From assembly GCA_016209605.1 (NCBI GenBank), contig JACQVS010000261.1, positions 1-61,716 on the forward strand: a DNA stretch of 61,716 bases. Reading direction: 5' to 3'. A program made the translations under genes and the position numbers. The notes beneath the pieces are model-generated. The model was not told the DNA's origin and did not search any database. It saw nothing but the letters and a program-made list of their open reading frames with translations. This DNA comes from Planctomycetota bacterium (GTDB lineage: Bacteria; Planctomycetota; UBA8108; JACQVS01). Positions 16,673 through 26,147 of this stretch are shown here, one piece after another. Position 1 is the stretch's first letter. Each line of letters begins with the position of its first letter.

Positions 16673-18418
16673 ATGGATAAACCGCCGAATCCATCCGTCT
16701 CTGAACCCATGCAATGGCGCTTCGCCGCCGGGCTCTCGCCCGAGGAGCGAGCCGGGCTCGAGGTCTTGATCCGTGACTGGGAGGGGCTGCGCTCGCGCCC
16801 GGGAGCAATGGTGCTCAAGGAGAACCGGATCCGCACCGTGCTCCGGGTTCCGGCTCCGGATCGCCCGCCGGCGGCGGAACGCTGGGTGGTGAAGGTTTAC
16901 CGCCATCTCGGCTTTTACGACCGCCTGCGCGCGCGGCTCTTTTCCAGCCGCGCCGAGCGCGAGTTCCGCGCCCTCCGCGCCCTGCGCCAGCGCGGCTTCC
17001 CGGTCCCGCGCCCGCTCGCCTGCGGCCTGCGCCGCCGGCGCGGCCTGACGGTCGAGGGCGGGCTGGTGATGGAGGAGATCGCCGGCGGCCTTCCCCTCCC
17101 GGCCCTCCTTTCTCAAACGTACGGCCCTGACCGCAGCTGCGACCCGGCGAATGGAGCCGCCCCGGAGCGGCTGGCCGAGGTCCGGTCGCTCCTCATCCAG
17201 CTCGGCGCCCTGGTGCGCCGGCTCCACGAGAGCGGCGTCTACCATCCCGACCTTCACGGCGGCAACCTGCTCCTCGACAGCTCCGGCAAAGCTTCGCTTC
17301 ACCTGATCGACCTCCACTCCTGCCGCTTTCCCGGCTTCGTCCCCCGCTTCCTGCGCCTCAAGGGCCTGGCGATGGTGGCCTACTCGCTGCGCCAGGCGCT
17401 GCCGGTGGAGGAGCTGCGGTGGATCCTGTCAGGTTATCTGGATGCCGCGGCCGCGGCCCGCGAGGGGGCCGCCCATGAAGATCTTGCCCCAACGGATCTG
17501 GCGCCGGCCGCGGCGCGCCTGCGGGAGGAGATCGCCCTGATCATCGCGCGTCTCGCCCGGCGGCAGCTGCGCAGCCGCACCCGCCGCTGCCTCCTCAACT
17601 CGACGGTGTTCGCAGTCGAGCGCTGGAAGGGCTTCCGCGCCTTCCGCCGCCGCGCCTTCCCGCTCGAGCCGGTGGAGCCCTTTCTCCGCGTCGAGCCCTC
17701 CGGGGAAGTCCTCAAGCGCTCCGCCACAGGTTGGGTGGCGCGCGTCCGCGCCTGCGGGCGCGAGGTCATCCTCAAGCACCGGCGGTACGGTCTTCTGGAG
17801 CGGCTGGCGGGCCTCTTCTCGACGTCTCGCCTGCGCCGCGCCTGGATCGCCGCCCTCGGGCTCGAGGTGCGCTCCCTGCCGGCGCCGCCGGGGCTCGCCC
17901 TGGTGGAAAGGCGCCGCTGGGGCCTGGTGCGGGAAGCGTGGCTCTTCCAGGAGTCCATTCCCGGCGCCGCGCCCCTCGACCGCTTCCTCTGGGAGACTTA
18001 CGGCCCGGCGGCCCCTTCGGCTCCCGGCCGCTGCCGCGGCAAGCTGGAGCTGGCCCGCGCCCTCGGCCGGCTCGCCCGCCGCCTGCACGAGGCCGGAGTG
18101 CTCAAGCACGATCTCGCGCCGCAGAACCTCCTGGTCACGCCGGACTCGAAGCTGTGGATCGTCGACCTCGACGACGTGCGCTTCTGCGACCGGCTGAGCG
18201 GGCGGCGGCGCGAGCGCAACCTGGCGCAGCTCGGGAACCTGCCCGAAGGGCACATCAGCACGGCGGACTTTCTGCGCGCCCTGAAGGCGTACGACGGCGG
18301 CGCCGGAAAGTATTATAGCGGGGAAGCGATCGCCCGCTTGCGGTCTCGGCTCCTCGATGAATCCTTTCACACCATCGTGAGAATGACCCGGGACGAACAC
18401 CGGTCGAACGGCTCCTGA
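16673..18418 (+). CDS. Tandem two-domain WaaP/Kdo-kinase-like lipopolysaccharide kinase
   Basis: A 581-residue protein made of two consecutive protein-kinase-like domains of the lipopolysaccharide (Kdo/WaaP) kinase type. Domain 1 has Lys74 (VVKVY), an EREFRAL helix Glu, the catalytic loop [10 protein letters not shown] (His191, Asp193, Asn198) and metal-binding Asp213 in LIDLHS. Domain 2 (from ~residue 345) has VILKHRR, the loop [11 protein letters not shown] and IVDLDD. Both catalytic sets look complete. Family members phosphorylate sugars of the lipid A core; a fused pair could modify two sites. The start at 16673 is chosen because upstream sequence is the repeat; the ribosome site is weak. 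Confidence 0.75.
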   Translation: MDKPPNPSVSEPMQWRFAAGLSPEERAGLEVLIRDWEGLRSRPGAMVLKENRIRTVLRVPAPDRPPAAERWVVKVYRHLGFYDRLRARLFSSRAEREFRALRALRQRGFPVPRPLACGLRRRRGLTVEGGLVMEEIAGGLPLPALLSQTYGPDRSCDPANGAAPERLAEVRSLLIQLGALVRRLHESGVYHPDLHGGNLLLDSSGKASLHLIDLHSCRFPGFVPRFLRLKGLAMVAYSLRQALPVEELRWILSGYLDAAAAAREGAAHEDLAPTDLAPAAARLREEIALIIARLARRQLRSRTRRCLLNSTVFAVERWKGFRAFRRRAFPLEPVEPFLRVEPSGEVLKRSATGWVARVRACGREVILKHRRYGLLERLAGLFSTSRLRRAWIAALGLEVRSLPAPPGLALVERRRWGLVREAWLFQESIPGAAPLDRFLWETYGPAAPSAPGRCRGKLELARALGRLARRLHEAGVLKHDLAPQNLLVTPDSKLWIVDLDDVRFCDRLSGRRRERNLAQLGNLPEGHISTADFLRALKAYDGGAGKYYSGEAIARLRSRLLDESFHTIVRMTRDEHRSNGS

Positions 18419-18459
18419 ATCTGGACTTTTTCCCCTCGCCCTGTTGTAATAGATGCACT

Positions 18460-19227
18460 ATGGTCGCCACTGGGAAACGAAGCTTGGCTTTCATTGTCAT
18501 CACGGCCGGCGCGCTTGCCGTTTCATCGCTACCTGCCGAAACCGCCGGGCCGGCGGCGAAGATTGATTACAACCGCGCCGTCCGGCCCATCCTCGCGAGC
18601 CACTGCTTCAAGTGCCACGGCTTTGACGCCAAGGAGCGCAAGGCGGGCCTCCGCCTCGACCTCTGCGACGAGGCCGTGAAGCCCCGCAAGTCGGGCAGGC
18701 CGGCGATCTCCCCGGGAAGGCCCGAGGAGAGCCTGCTGGTGGAGCGCATCACCTCGACCGACGAGGACCACGTCATGCCGCCTCCCTCCACTGGGAAAAA
18801 GCTGGTCGAGGCGGAAAAGGACCTCCTCAAGCGCTGGATCGCCGAGGGGGCCGAGTACCAGGCGCACTGGGCCTTCATCCCCCCCAGGCGCCCGGCCCTG
18901 CCGGCGGTTCGCGGTCACATCGGCTGGCCGCAGAATCCCATCGACGGCTTCATCCTGGCGCGCCTCGAGAAGGAGGGGCTGCGGCCGTCGCCGGAGGCGG
19001 GGCGGACGGCGCTGATCCGCCGCGTCACCCTCGACCTCACCGGCCTGCCGCCGTCGCTTGCCGAGGTCGACGCCTTCCTCGGCGATCCGCTCCACATCCA
19101 CGACTTGAACGCCACCATCCTCCACTGCCTGGGGATCGACCACACGCGCCTGACCTTCAAGTTCCAGGGGAGAGACTTCCGCCTGACCGACGTGGCGGGG
19201 AACGTGGCGCACCGGCTGCTCGCTTGA
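18460..19227 (+). pseudogene. In-frame chimera: PSD1-type cytochrome protein N-terminus joined to DUF1501 C-terminus
   Basis: An open 255-codon frame. Residues 1-~206 are the start of a planctomycete cytochrome protein: signal peptide, class I c-type haem motif CFKCH (Cys49, Cys52, His53), a MPPP haem-ligand region, then the PSCyt2/DUF1549 opening ([30 protein letters not shown]). The last ~48 residues instead match the end of DUF1501 proteins ([17 protein letters not shown], then [15 protein letters not shown]). These families normally sit side by side as ~800-1000-aa and ~450-aa proteins, so most of both is missing and the join (about 19078-19092) keeps frame. The product would retain a haem domain only. 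The GT2 gene begins on the next base after the stop. Confidence 0.85.
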
Positions 19228-20103
19228 ATGAATCCCACCATCCGCGCCATCCTCGTCCACTATGGCGATGCGCGCATCACCCAGGAGTCCATCGAGGCCC
19301 TGCGCCGGTCCCAGGGCGTCTCCCTAGGCCTCACGGTGGTGGACAACGGCTCGTGGGCCGATGTGGCGCTCCTCCTCGAGCCGGCCGTTGCCGCCGCCGC
19401 TGCCTCCCTGCCCGCCGGCGCCCGGCTGCTCCGGCCGGGAAAGAACCTGGGCTTTGCCGGCGGGCTCAATTGCGGCGTCGCGGAGCTGTCCGCCGGCGAC
19501 CTGCCGCGGTACTTCTTCTTTCTCAACCACGATGTGGCGGTTTCTCAGGAGGCGATCCGCCTCCTCGCGGACCTGCTCGAACGCGAGCCGCGGGCCGCTG
19601 CCGCCGGCCCCGCCATCTTGTTTCACGGCACGGAGGACCGGGTGTGGAACGCCGGCAGCGACCTCGAGTGGCCCCAGGCCCGGCCGCGCAGCCGCTACCA
19701 CGGCCGGCCGGCCTCCGAGCTCCCCGCGGAGCCGTTTCCCGCCGGCTACCTCTGCGGCTGCGCCATCTTGATGAGCGCGGAGAAGCTGGCGCGGCTGGGC
19801 CGTTTCCCCGAGGACTACTTCCTCTACTACGAGGATGCCGACTGGGGCGAGCGCATCCGCCGGGCCGGCTGGCTCTCCCTCGTCGAGCCGCGGGCCCGGG
19901 TGTGGCACCGGCCCGGCTCGGCGGCCGGCCGGGAAAAGGACCTGGTGGCTTACTACCAGATCCGCAACCGCCTGCTCTTTTCCAAACGCTGGGGGCCGCG
20001 CACCTGGAGCGTCCGCGCCGCGCGCGCCTGGTTCTTTTTGAGAAAAATCTGCCGGGGCGGGCCGGAGGCCGCCGGGGCGCGGGCTGGCTGGGCTGGAAAA
20101 TGA
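19228..20103 (+). CDS. Glycosyltransferase family 2 (rhamnosyltransferase-like)
   Basis: A 291-residue inverting GT-A enzyme. It has the N-terminal strand AILVHYGD, VVDNGS, GKNLGFAGGLNCG, the metal-binding loop FLNHDVAV (an NHD in place of DXD, usual in this branch), and the acceptor-side CGCAILMS, EDYFLYYEDADWGERIRRAG with its catalytic acidic cluster. The C-terminus is basic with no transmembrane segment. It likely adds a deoxyhexose-type sugar to a surface polysaccharide. The ATG abuts the preceding stop. Donor and acceptor cannot be told. Confidence 0.88.
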   Translation: MNPTIRAILVHYGDARITQESIEALRRSQGVSLGLTVVDNGSWADVALLLEPAVAAAAASLPAGARLLRPGKNLGFAGGLNCGVAELSAGDLPRYFFFLNHDVAVSQEAIRLLADLLEREPRAAAAGPAILFHGTEDRVWNAGSDLEWPQARPRSRYHGRPASELPAEPFPAGYLCGCAILMSAEKLARLGRFPEDYFLYYEDADWGERIRRAGWLSLVEPRARVWHRPGSAAGREKDLVAYYQIRNRLLFSKRWGPRTWSVRAARAWFFLRKICRGGPEAAGARAGWAGK

Positions 20104-20166
20104 ACGCTGGGGCCGTTAAATTGAGTTTTCTTTTTTTGAACCGGTGTCCCTGTTGAGGAATATGCC

Positions 20167-21210
20167 ATGAACGTTTCACGCCGTCAGTTCCTTGAAACCA
20201 CGGCCGGCCTGGCCATCGCCACGGGCCTTGAAGCCCTGGAGAACCAGGAGCCTGCAAAAGATGGAAAGCCTTTCCGCGGCGGCGCTTTCACCCCGCCGGT
20301 CGCCGTCGCCACCTGGAAGTTCGGCGAGAGGGCCGCCACCGGCGCCCTCCGCATCCTGCAGGTTGGGGGAACTCCCCTCGATGCGGTAGAGCGCGGCATC
20401 AACCTGGTCGAGGAGGATCCGCAGGTCGACTCGGTCGGCCGAGGCGGCCTGCCCAACGAGGAGGGGGTGGTGGAGCTGGACGCCGGCATCATGGACGGTA
20501 AGGGGCTGCGCTGCGGCAGCGTCCTCTCGCTCCGCGGCATCGCCCGGCCGATCTCCCTGGCGCGGAAGGTGATGGAGAACACCCGGCACGTCTACTTGGC
20601 GGGCGACGGGGCTCTGCGTTTCGCCCGGTCGAAGGGCTTCAAGGAAGAGGACCTGCTCACCCCGGCCTCCCGGAAGAAGTGGGAGGAGTGGATGAAGTTG
20701 CCGGACCATCGCGTCCCCGGCCAGGTGGACCCGGAGTGGGACAAGAACAAGAAAAAACCCTCCGGCGACGCCGACTCGAGCCACGACACCATCGGCCTGG
20801 TGGCGCTCGATGTCCACGGCGGCATGGCGGCGGGATGCTCCACCAGCGGCCTGGCGTGGAAGATGCCAGGGCGGGTCGGCGATTCCCCCATCATCGGCTC
20901 CGGACTCTACTGCGACGCCGAGGCGGGCGGTGCCTCGGCGACCGGGATCGGCGAGGAGATCCTGCGCATCTGCGGAAGCTTCCTCATCGTCGAGCGCATG
21001 CGGCAGGGAGCTTCGCCGCAGCAGGCGATCGAGGAGGCGCTCCAGCGCCTCGTCAAGGTCAACCCGCAGAACCGCAAGCGCCAGGTGGCCTTCATCGCCC
21101 TCTCGAAAAAGGGCGAGGCCGGGGCCGGCGCCATCCTCCCCGGCTTTCAAGTGGCCATCCAGTCGGAGGGGAAGGCGCTGCTCGCGCCGGCCTGGTCCCT
21201 GGAAAACTAG
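20167..21210 (+). CDS. N4-(beta-N-acetylglucosaminyl)-L-asparaginase (glycosylasparaginase)
   Basis: A 347-residue Ntn-hydrolase that cleaves the GlcNAc-Asn bond of glycoproteins. The Tat-type signal (SRRQFLETTAGLAIATG) predicts export. The precursor is self-processed at the Asp-Thr bond in SSHDTIGLVALD; the Thr becomes the nucleophile. Other family marks are VGRGGLPNEEGVVELDA, CSTSGLAWKMPGRVGDSPIIG and GGASATGIGEE. GAGGA precedes the ATG. It suggests the organism consumes N-glycans or glycopeptides. Ends 3 bp before the convergent MscS gene. Confidence 0.93.
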   Translation: MNVSRRQFLETTAGLAIATGLEALENQEPAKDGKPFRGGAFTPPVAVATWKFGERAATGALRILQVGGTPLDAVERGINLVEEDPQVDSVGRGGLPNEEGVVELDAGIMDGKGLRCGSVLSLRGIARPISLARKVMENTRHVYLAGDGALRFARSKGFKEEDLLTPASRKKWEEWMKLPDHRVPGQVDPEWDKNKKKPSGDADSSHDTIGLVALDVHGGMAAGCSTSGLAWKMPGRVGDSPIIGSGLYCDAEAGGASATGIGEEILRICGSFLIVERMRQGASPQQAIEEALQRLVKVNPQNRKRQVAFIALSKKGEAGAGAILPGFQVAIQSEGKALLAPAWSLEN

Positions 21211-21213
21211 CCG

Positions 21214-22656
21214 TCACGCCAGGCCGAAGAAGAGCTTGATGCGGCCGAAGAGCTTGCGCGTCGCGCCCTGCACCTCGACGTGCTTCTCGGCATCCAGCGC
21301 CGTCTCCGCCTTGAGCTGGTCGAGCCCCTGGCGGCGCAGGGTGACCAGCTCGGCGGTTTTTTCCGCGACCGCGGGGTTGGACTGGAGGATGGGGAGGAGC
21401 GCGTTTTTCGAGACGGCGCAGAGGACGAGGGGCTCCTCGGCGTGGACGCTCGCCGATCGAGGGTCGCCGGTGAGGAGCGACATCTCGCCAAAGAACTCGC
21501 CGGCGCCGAGGTGGGCCACGGTCTTCTCGGGGCCGTCCTCGGAGCGCACCGAGATGCGAACCGACCCCGCGACGATGGTGTAAAGCGTCTCGCCGGGATC
21601 CCCCTGGCGGATGACCATCTCCCCCCGGCTGAACTCCTCCAGCCTGGAACAGCTCGCGAGCAGCGCCCGCTCCTCGGCGCTGAGGGCGGCGAAGATCGGG
21701 ACGGCGAAGATGGCGCTCTCGATCCGGGCGCGCCTCTCTTCCGACGGGCCGGGGGCCGGGATCCTCGAGTGGTAGACCGTGCGGATGGGGAAGGGGATCT
21801 CGATGCCGTGCCGCTTGAAGGCGAACCAGATGCGATGGAGGATCTGGTCCTCGATCTCCGGCCGGCGTTCGTACTCTTCGATGAAGCAGCGCATCTCGTA
21901 ATTGATGGAGAAGTCGGCGTACTCCTTCACGTACACGGACGGAGCCGGCCGCTTGAGGACAGACGGCACGCCCGGCAGGATGTCGAGGAGCGTCTTCCTG
22001 ACGAGATCCGGAGAGTCGTTGTAGCTCGTGCCGACGCGGATGCGGATGGCGTGGACGCGGCTCGGCATGCGGTAGTTGAGGATGATCTCCTTAGCGACGA
22101 GACTGTTGGGGAAGATTTGGTAGTCGTTGTCGCGGGTGCGGATCTTGGTGGCCCGCCAGGTGATCTGCTCGACCTGCCCCTCGGCGCGGTCGCCGATGCG
22201 GATCCAGTCCCCCTGGGAGAAGGGCTGCTCGAGGAGCAGCGCCAGGCCGGCGAAGAAGTTGCTCAGGGTCTCCTGCAGGGCGAAGCCGAGGACGACGCCG
22301 CCGATCCCCAGGGCGCCGACCACGGGGGTGAGCACCCCCTCCCAGATCTGGTTGAGGATGAGCGCGGCGATGACGATGAAGAAGCCGTAGCGGATAAGGT
22401 CGCGGAGGAGCTGCGGCACCTCCACCTTGAAGTGCTTCCTGGAGAACTCCGGCGACAGGAGGCCGCTCACCAGCGAGATGAAGAGCAGGGCCGCCGACAG
22501 GCCGACCAGCGTCTCGGCGATCTGCCAGGCGGCCTTGTTGGCGTTCTTGGAGAGGTTCGGGAAGAATCGGGCCCAGTAGTAATTGACGAAGATAAGCGCG
22601 GCTACCGAGGGGACGAGGAGGAAGAAGAAGATCTTGAAAAAGCTGCGCTTGAGCAT
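21214..22656 (-). CDS. MscS-type mechanosensitive channel with C-terminal cyclic-nucleotide-binding domain
   Basis: A 480-residue inner-membrane channel. Three to four transmembrane segments in the first ~120 residues lead to the MscS pore and beta domain (GIGGVVLGFALQETLSNFFAGL, then PFSQGDWIRIG and TWRATKIRTRDN). After the alpha/beta cage comes a cNMP-binding domain: FSRGEMVIRQGDPGETLYTIVAGSVRI, then GAGEFFGEMSLLTGDPRSA, with the FGEMSLL phosphate-binding cassette. Cyclic nucleotide could therefore gate the channel, and a class III cyclase lies ~5 kb away at 27.5-29.7 kb. The pairing is an inference from proximity only. Confidence 0.9.
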   Translation of the reverse strand: MLKRSFFKIFFFLLVPSVAALIFVNYYWARFFPNLSKNANKAAWQIAETLVGLSAALLFISLVSGLLSPEFSRKHFKVEVPQLLRDLIRYGFFIVIAALILNQIWEGVLTPVVGALGIGGVVLGFALQETLSNFFAGLALLLEQPFSQGDWIRIGDRAEGQVEQITWRATKIRTRDNDYQIFPNSLVAKEIILNYRMPSRVHAIRIRVGTSYNDSPDLVRKTLLDILPGVPSVLKRPAPSVYVKEYADFSINYEMRCFIEEYERRPEIEDQILHRIWFAFKRHGIEIPFPIRTVYHSRIPAPGPSEERRARIESAIFAVPIFAALSAEERALLASCSRLEEFSRGEMVIRQGDPGETLYTIVAGSVRISVRSEDGPEKTVAHLGAGEFFGEMSLLTGDPRSASVHAEEPLVLCAVSKNALLPILQSNPAVAEKTAELVTLRRQGLDQLKAETALDAEKHVEVQGATRKLFGRIKLFFGLA

Positions 22657-22839
22657 CGCTCGAAAGTTCTAACCGCCGCGCGTCCCCGCCGCGGCCCGGC
22701 CGCGCGCGGAGATGGCCGAACGCTTGCAAGGTGAAATCCAGGTCGATGACATGGCCGATACCATACACCGGAACCGGCCCCGCTGCAATGCCGCGGGGCG
22801 CCTCGATCCGGCGAGGGTGAGCCCCGAGAGGAATTTTCC

Positions 22840-23433
22840 TTGCCGGCTCGATCCGGCGGCAGCACCATCGAGGTCGTGACCACCCGCCGAGGCAGAGCCG
22901 TCGCGATTGCGGCCGCGACCCTGGGGCTCGCCACCCTGGCCGCCAGCGGCCTCCTTTTCAAGGACCGCCTGGCCGAGGAGTGGTGGCTCTGGCGACTCCG
23001 GTCGCCCGACCGCGCCGAGCGGGAGCGCGCGGCGGCGAGGCTGGGGGAGCTGAAGTCGGCGCGGGCCGTGCCGCGGCTGGTGGAGCTGCTGGTGGCGGAG
23101 AGTGTGCCGGAGGCCGAGATGAGCAACCAAGATCAAGTATTCATACTTGCAGGTCAGGATAGAGTTCAAGATGGTTCGATTGGTTGGAGCTATGTTCTTT
23201 TCCCCCTGCACTACGCCACGCGCGCCTTGATGCGAATTGGCCCCTTTGCCGATCCCCAGGTCCTACCGCTTCTGACCCACGAAAAGAAGCACCTTCGCTT
23301 TCACGCCTGCACCATCCTCGGAGAGCGCTGTCCCGGCGCGGTGGAAGCGAAAATAAAGGGCGCGGAGCACTGGCCCAAGGAACACGCCCCTTGGCATACA
23401 TGGGTGTATGTTCCAAGATCTCAGGAACAGTAA
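22840..23433 (+). CDS. Membrane-anchored HEAT-repeat-like protein
   Basis: A 197-residue product from a TTG start preceded by GAGAGGAA with good spacing; a GTG at 22876 is the alternative. One hydrophobic segment (AIAAATLGLATLAASGLLF) is followed by HEAT-like helices (RAERERAAARLGELKSARAVPRLVELL) and a second unit (ADPQVLPLLTHEKKHLRFHACTILGERCPG). The last third is more AT-rich than its neighbours, a possible sign of different origin. HEAT repeats bind proteins; nothing more can be said. The stop lies 17 bp before the ADP-ribosylglycohydrolase gene. Confidence 0.55.
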   Translation: MPARSGGSTIEVVTTRRGRAVAIAAATLGLATLAASGLLFKDRLAEEWWLWRLRSPDRAERERAAARLGELKSARAVPRLVELLVAESVPEAEMSNQDQVFILAGQDRVQDGSIGWSYVLFPLHYATRALMRIGPFADPQVLPLLTHEKKHLRFHACTILGERCPGAVEAKIKGAEHWPKEHAPWHTWVYVPRSQEQ

Positions 23434-23450
23434 GTCCTGTGTCGTGCCTC

Positions 23451-24581
23451 ATGAAGCAGGATACGAAAGACGATGTCCTTGAAGCGCACCGCTCGTTTCT
23501 CGGTCTCCTGCTCGGCACCGCGGTCGGCGATGCTCTTGGGCTGCCGGCGGAAGGGCTCTCGCCAGAGCGCATCAAGAAGCTCTGGCCCGAGGGTTGGCGG
23601 CATCGACTGGTGTTCGGGCGCGGGATGGTGAGCGATGACACCGAGCACGCGCTGCTCGTGGCGCAGGCGCTGCTGGCGCAATCGCGTGACGCCGAGCGGT
23701 TCCAGCGGGTGCTCGCCTGGAAGCTGCGCTGGTGGATCGCAAGCTTGCCGGCCGGGGTCGGTTTCGCCACCGCGCGGGCTTGCTTGAAACTGTGGCTTGG
23801 CTTTCCGCCCCAACGCAGCGGCGTCCGATCGGCGGGAAACGGCCCGGCCATGCGCAGCGCTATCATAGGCGCCTTCTTCGCCGGCGAGCCGGAGAAGCGG
23901 CGGGAATTCGTGGCAGCGTCAACAAATCTCACCCACACCGATCCGCGAGCCGCGGTGGCGGCTCTTGCGGTGGCCGAAGCCGCGGCTTGGGCGTGCAGGT
24001 CGGTGGAAACTCATTGGAAGGTTTCAGGCCCACACCGGATCGGGATCCGTGCTATCCGGCCGGATGTGGACGCGCTGCTGGGCGAACTGCGGAATCTGCC
24101 TGGAGATGAGGAATGGCGTTCCCTCGTGGGCCGCATGGGAGGGTCGCTGGCCGCGGGAGCCGGCGTTTCCGAGTTCGCGCGCTCGTTGGGCCTGGATCGC
24201 GGGGTGACCGGTTATTCCTACCATACGGTTCCCGTAGCGCTTTACGCTTGGCTGCGGCATATCGGCGACTTTCGCGCGGCGCTTGGAAGCGCGCTCGACT
24301 GCGGCGGCGACACGGACACCGTCGGCTCGATCATCGGCGCCCTTGCCGGCACGAGCTGCGGCCTTGACGGCATCCCGCGGGAATGGATTCACCGCATCGC
24401 GGACTGGCCTCGGTCCATCCCCTTCATGAAAAATGTGGCCGCAAGTCTGGCGGAAGCGAAGTGGACTTCGAGGTCGCCTGGCCCCGTTCCCTGTTTCTGG
24501 CCGGCTCTGATCCCGCGCAACCTGTTTTTCCTCGCGGTCATCCTGTTTCATGGCTTCCGCCGCCTGCTGCCGCCCTGGTGA
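23451..24581 (+). CDS. ADP-ribosylglycohydrolase family protein
   Basis: A 376-residue DraG/ARH-fold hydrolase that removes ADP-ribose from target proteins or small molecules. Motifs are LLLGTAVGDALGLPAEG at the start, the metal-binding VSDDTEHALL (the DD of the family's DDT motif) and GGDTDTVGSIIGALAG near the end (second metal-binding DXDT). The C-terminal ~35 residues include a hydrophobic stretch (PRNLFFLAVILFHGF) unusual for soluble ARH enzymes, so it may be membrane-tethered. The ATG at 23451 was chosen because conserved sequence begins just after it. No ADP-ribosyltransferase is visible nearby. Confidence 0.88.
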   Translation: MKQDTKDDVLEAHRSFLGLLLGTAVGDALGLPAEGLSPERIKKLWPEGWRHRLVFGRGMVSDDTEHALLVAQALLAQSRDAERFQRVLAWKLRWWIASLPAGVGFATARACLKLWLGFPPQRSGVRSAGNGPAMRSAIIGAFFAGEPEKRREFVAASTNLTHTDPRAAVAALAVAEAAAWACRSVETHWKVSGPHRIGIRAIRPDVDALLGELRNLPGDEEWRSLVGRMGGSLAAGAGVSEFARSLGLDRGVTGYSYHTVPVALYAWLRHIGDFRAALGSALDCGGDTDTVGSIIGALAGTSCGLDGIPREWIHRIADWPRSIPFMKNVAASLAEAKWTSRSPGPVPCFWPALIPRNLFFLAVILFHGFRRLLPPW

Positions 24582-24630
24582 ACGTGCCGATTGGTTTTCA
24601 TTTGACTGAACGGCGATCTCGCCGCGGCTT

Positions 24631-25380
24631 TCAGAAAAATACCTCTCCGGCGTAGAGGATCTCATCAAAGTTGCGGCGCAAGGGGGCGGGAACCTTGATC
24701 TCCTTTCCCAGAAGGAGGACCTTCTGGAGGCCGAACCTGGGGTAGCGCTGCAGGAGTGCCCGGCATCTTCTCTCGAAGTCCTGGATGGTCTTTTCAGCGC
24801 TCAGTCGATCAGCATACTTGGCTTCGCAGATGGTCAGGACCCGGTCCGCCCTTTCAAAGAGCAGGTCGATCTGCACGCTGCCCGGCGTTTTGCTTTTCGG
24901 ATCGAACCAGGAGCCGGCCTTGTACTGGATTCCTGAAAAGCGCAAATGATCGGCAATTTGCCAGGAATGCTTCCGGCACAGGCGCTCGAAGGCGTAGCCT
25001 TGCCACTGCAGGTAGTCGCGGCCCTGAAAGATCGGGATGGAAGAAAAGCGGCCGGTGATGATCTCCTGCTGATGCTTCTGGATGAACCGGAAGTAGAAGT
25101 GCAGGTACTCATCATCGATGCGGTACCGGACCAGACGGCTCTTCAATCCTTTGCTGAGAGGGACGTAGCGCTCGATGAATCCCTCCAGCTCAAGGTCCAT
25201 CAGGATGCCGGTGAAACGGCCGCCGGTTCGGGTCTGGCAGCTCCTTGCCAGCTCTTCTGCCGCCAGCGGGCCAGCGCTCAACTTCTGGAGCACCTTTTCA
25301 TAAAGCGGACTCTTGCCAAAGTGGCTGATGAGGAGGCGCTGGTACTCGCCGAAAAAATATCCGTGCGGCGAAGCTCTATT
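24631..25380 (-). pseudogene. 5'-truncated AAA-type ATPase, C-terminal DUF234 part only
   Basis: Only the C-terminal half of a DUF234-type ATPase remains. From the inner end the frame runs through SPHGYFFGEYQRLLISHFGK (translated by hand from 25380 to 25294), then LSAGPLAAEELARSCQTRTGG and the winged-helix segment. The DUF234 PD-(D/E)XK-like fold follows, with the acidic/Lys pair VQIDLLF and CEAKYAD. The P-loop NTPase domain (normally ~250 residues with Walker motifs) is absent. The GTG at 25293 is not the ancestral start. The break near 25370 coincides with the start of a truncated HNH gene on the other strand, so one event probably removed both 5' ends. Confidence 0.75.
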
Positions 25381-26147
25381 TAGCCCGGCGGATCCTCGAA
25401 AGCGATCCGGCCGAGGGAGTACTGGGAGACCGCCGGGAGAAGGAAGAATCCCCCTACCAGGTGCTCTATCACCTCTGCCCGGCGTGCCGGATGGCGCACT
25501 TGCCGTCCGCGGAAGGGCTGGTGGAGATCCCGACCGCCTTCGTTGAAAGGGTCGAGGGAGAGGCTCGGAAAGTGACCATCGCCCCGGAGGAGGAGATCCC
25601 GTCCACAGCCGCGGACAAGAATCCGACTCCGGAAAAAGACCGGCTCAACTACCCCGCGCTGGTCAAAAAAGTGCGGCTGCGGGATGGACAGGTTTGCGCC
25701 AACCCCGGCTGCCGGCGCCGCGGCATCTGCCACGTCCATCATCTGGAATTCCGCGCCAACGGCGGCCGGACGGCGGTCTATAATGAGATCTTGCTGTGCC
25801 GGATCTGCCACGCTCTGGTACACGCCGGCCTCTTGAAGATTGAAGGCGATCCCGTGAACGGTCTGCGCTGGATCACGGCTTGCGACCAGATCAAGGTGGA
25901 CCTGAGCGCTGAGCTGAGAGGACTGGCTGCCATCCCATCCATCAACCTCTCGTTTTCGTCCGCAGGTGTGGACGGCTCGGGCTACCCCCCCAGCGTCTTC
26001 CCGTACCTGCCCCGGCGGAGGTCGCGGCCGGGATTGGTAGCGGCGGCCAGGTCGCCCAGCTCCGCGATGCGTTCCTGGGGCGAGGGGTGGGTCTCGAACC
26101 AGCCTCCCTTGCCGCCGGTTCCCAGGGCGCCGATCTTCTTCAAGTAG
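25371..26147 (+). pseudogene. 5'-truncated HNH endonuclease fragment
   Basis: The frame begins in family-like sequence (KLYLARRILESDPAEG, then SPYQVLYHLCPACR) with no proper start; a GTG at 25461 is the nearest candidate. The HNH core is present: RDGQVCANPGCRRRGICHVHHLEFRANGG in outline, with Cys pairs, HVHH and the LLCRICHALVHAGLL strand-helix. Metal ligands look intact. The N-terminal half usual in such proteins is missing. The 3' part runs ~165 bp into the convergent M48 gene without a natural end, so the C-terminus after about 25975 is probably not native. Confidence 0.7.
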
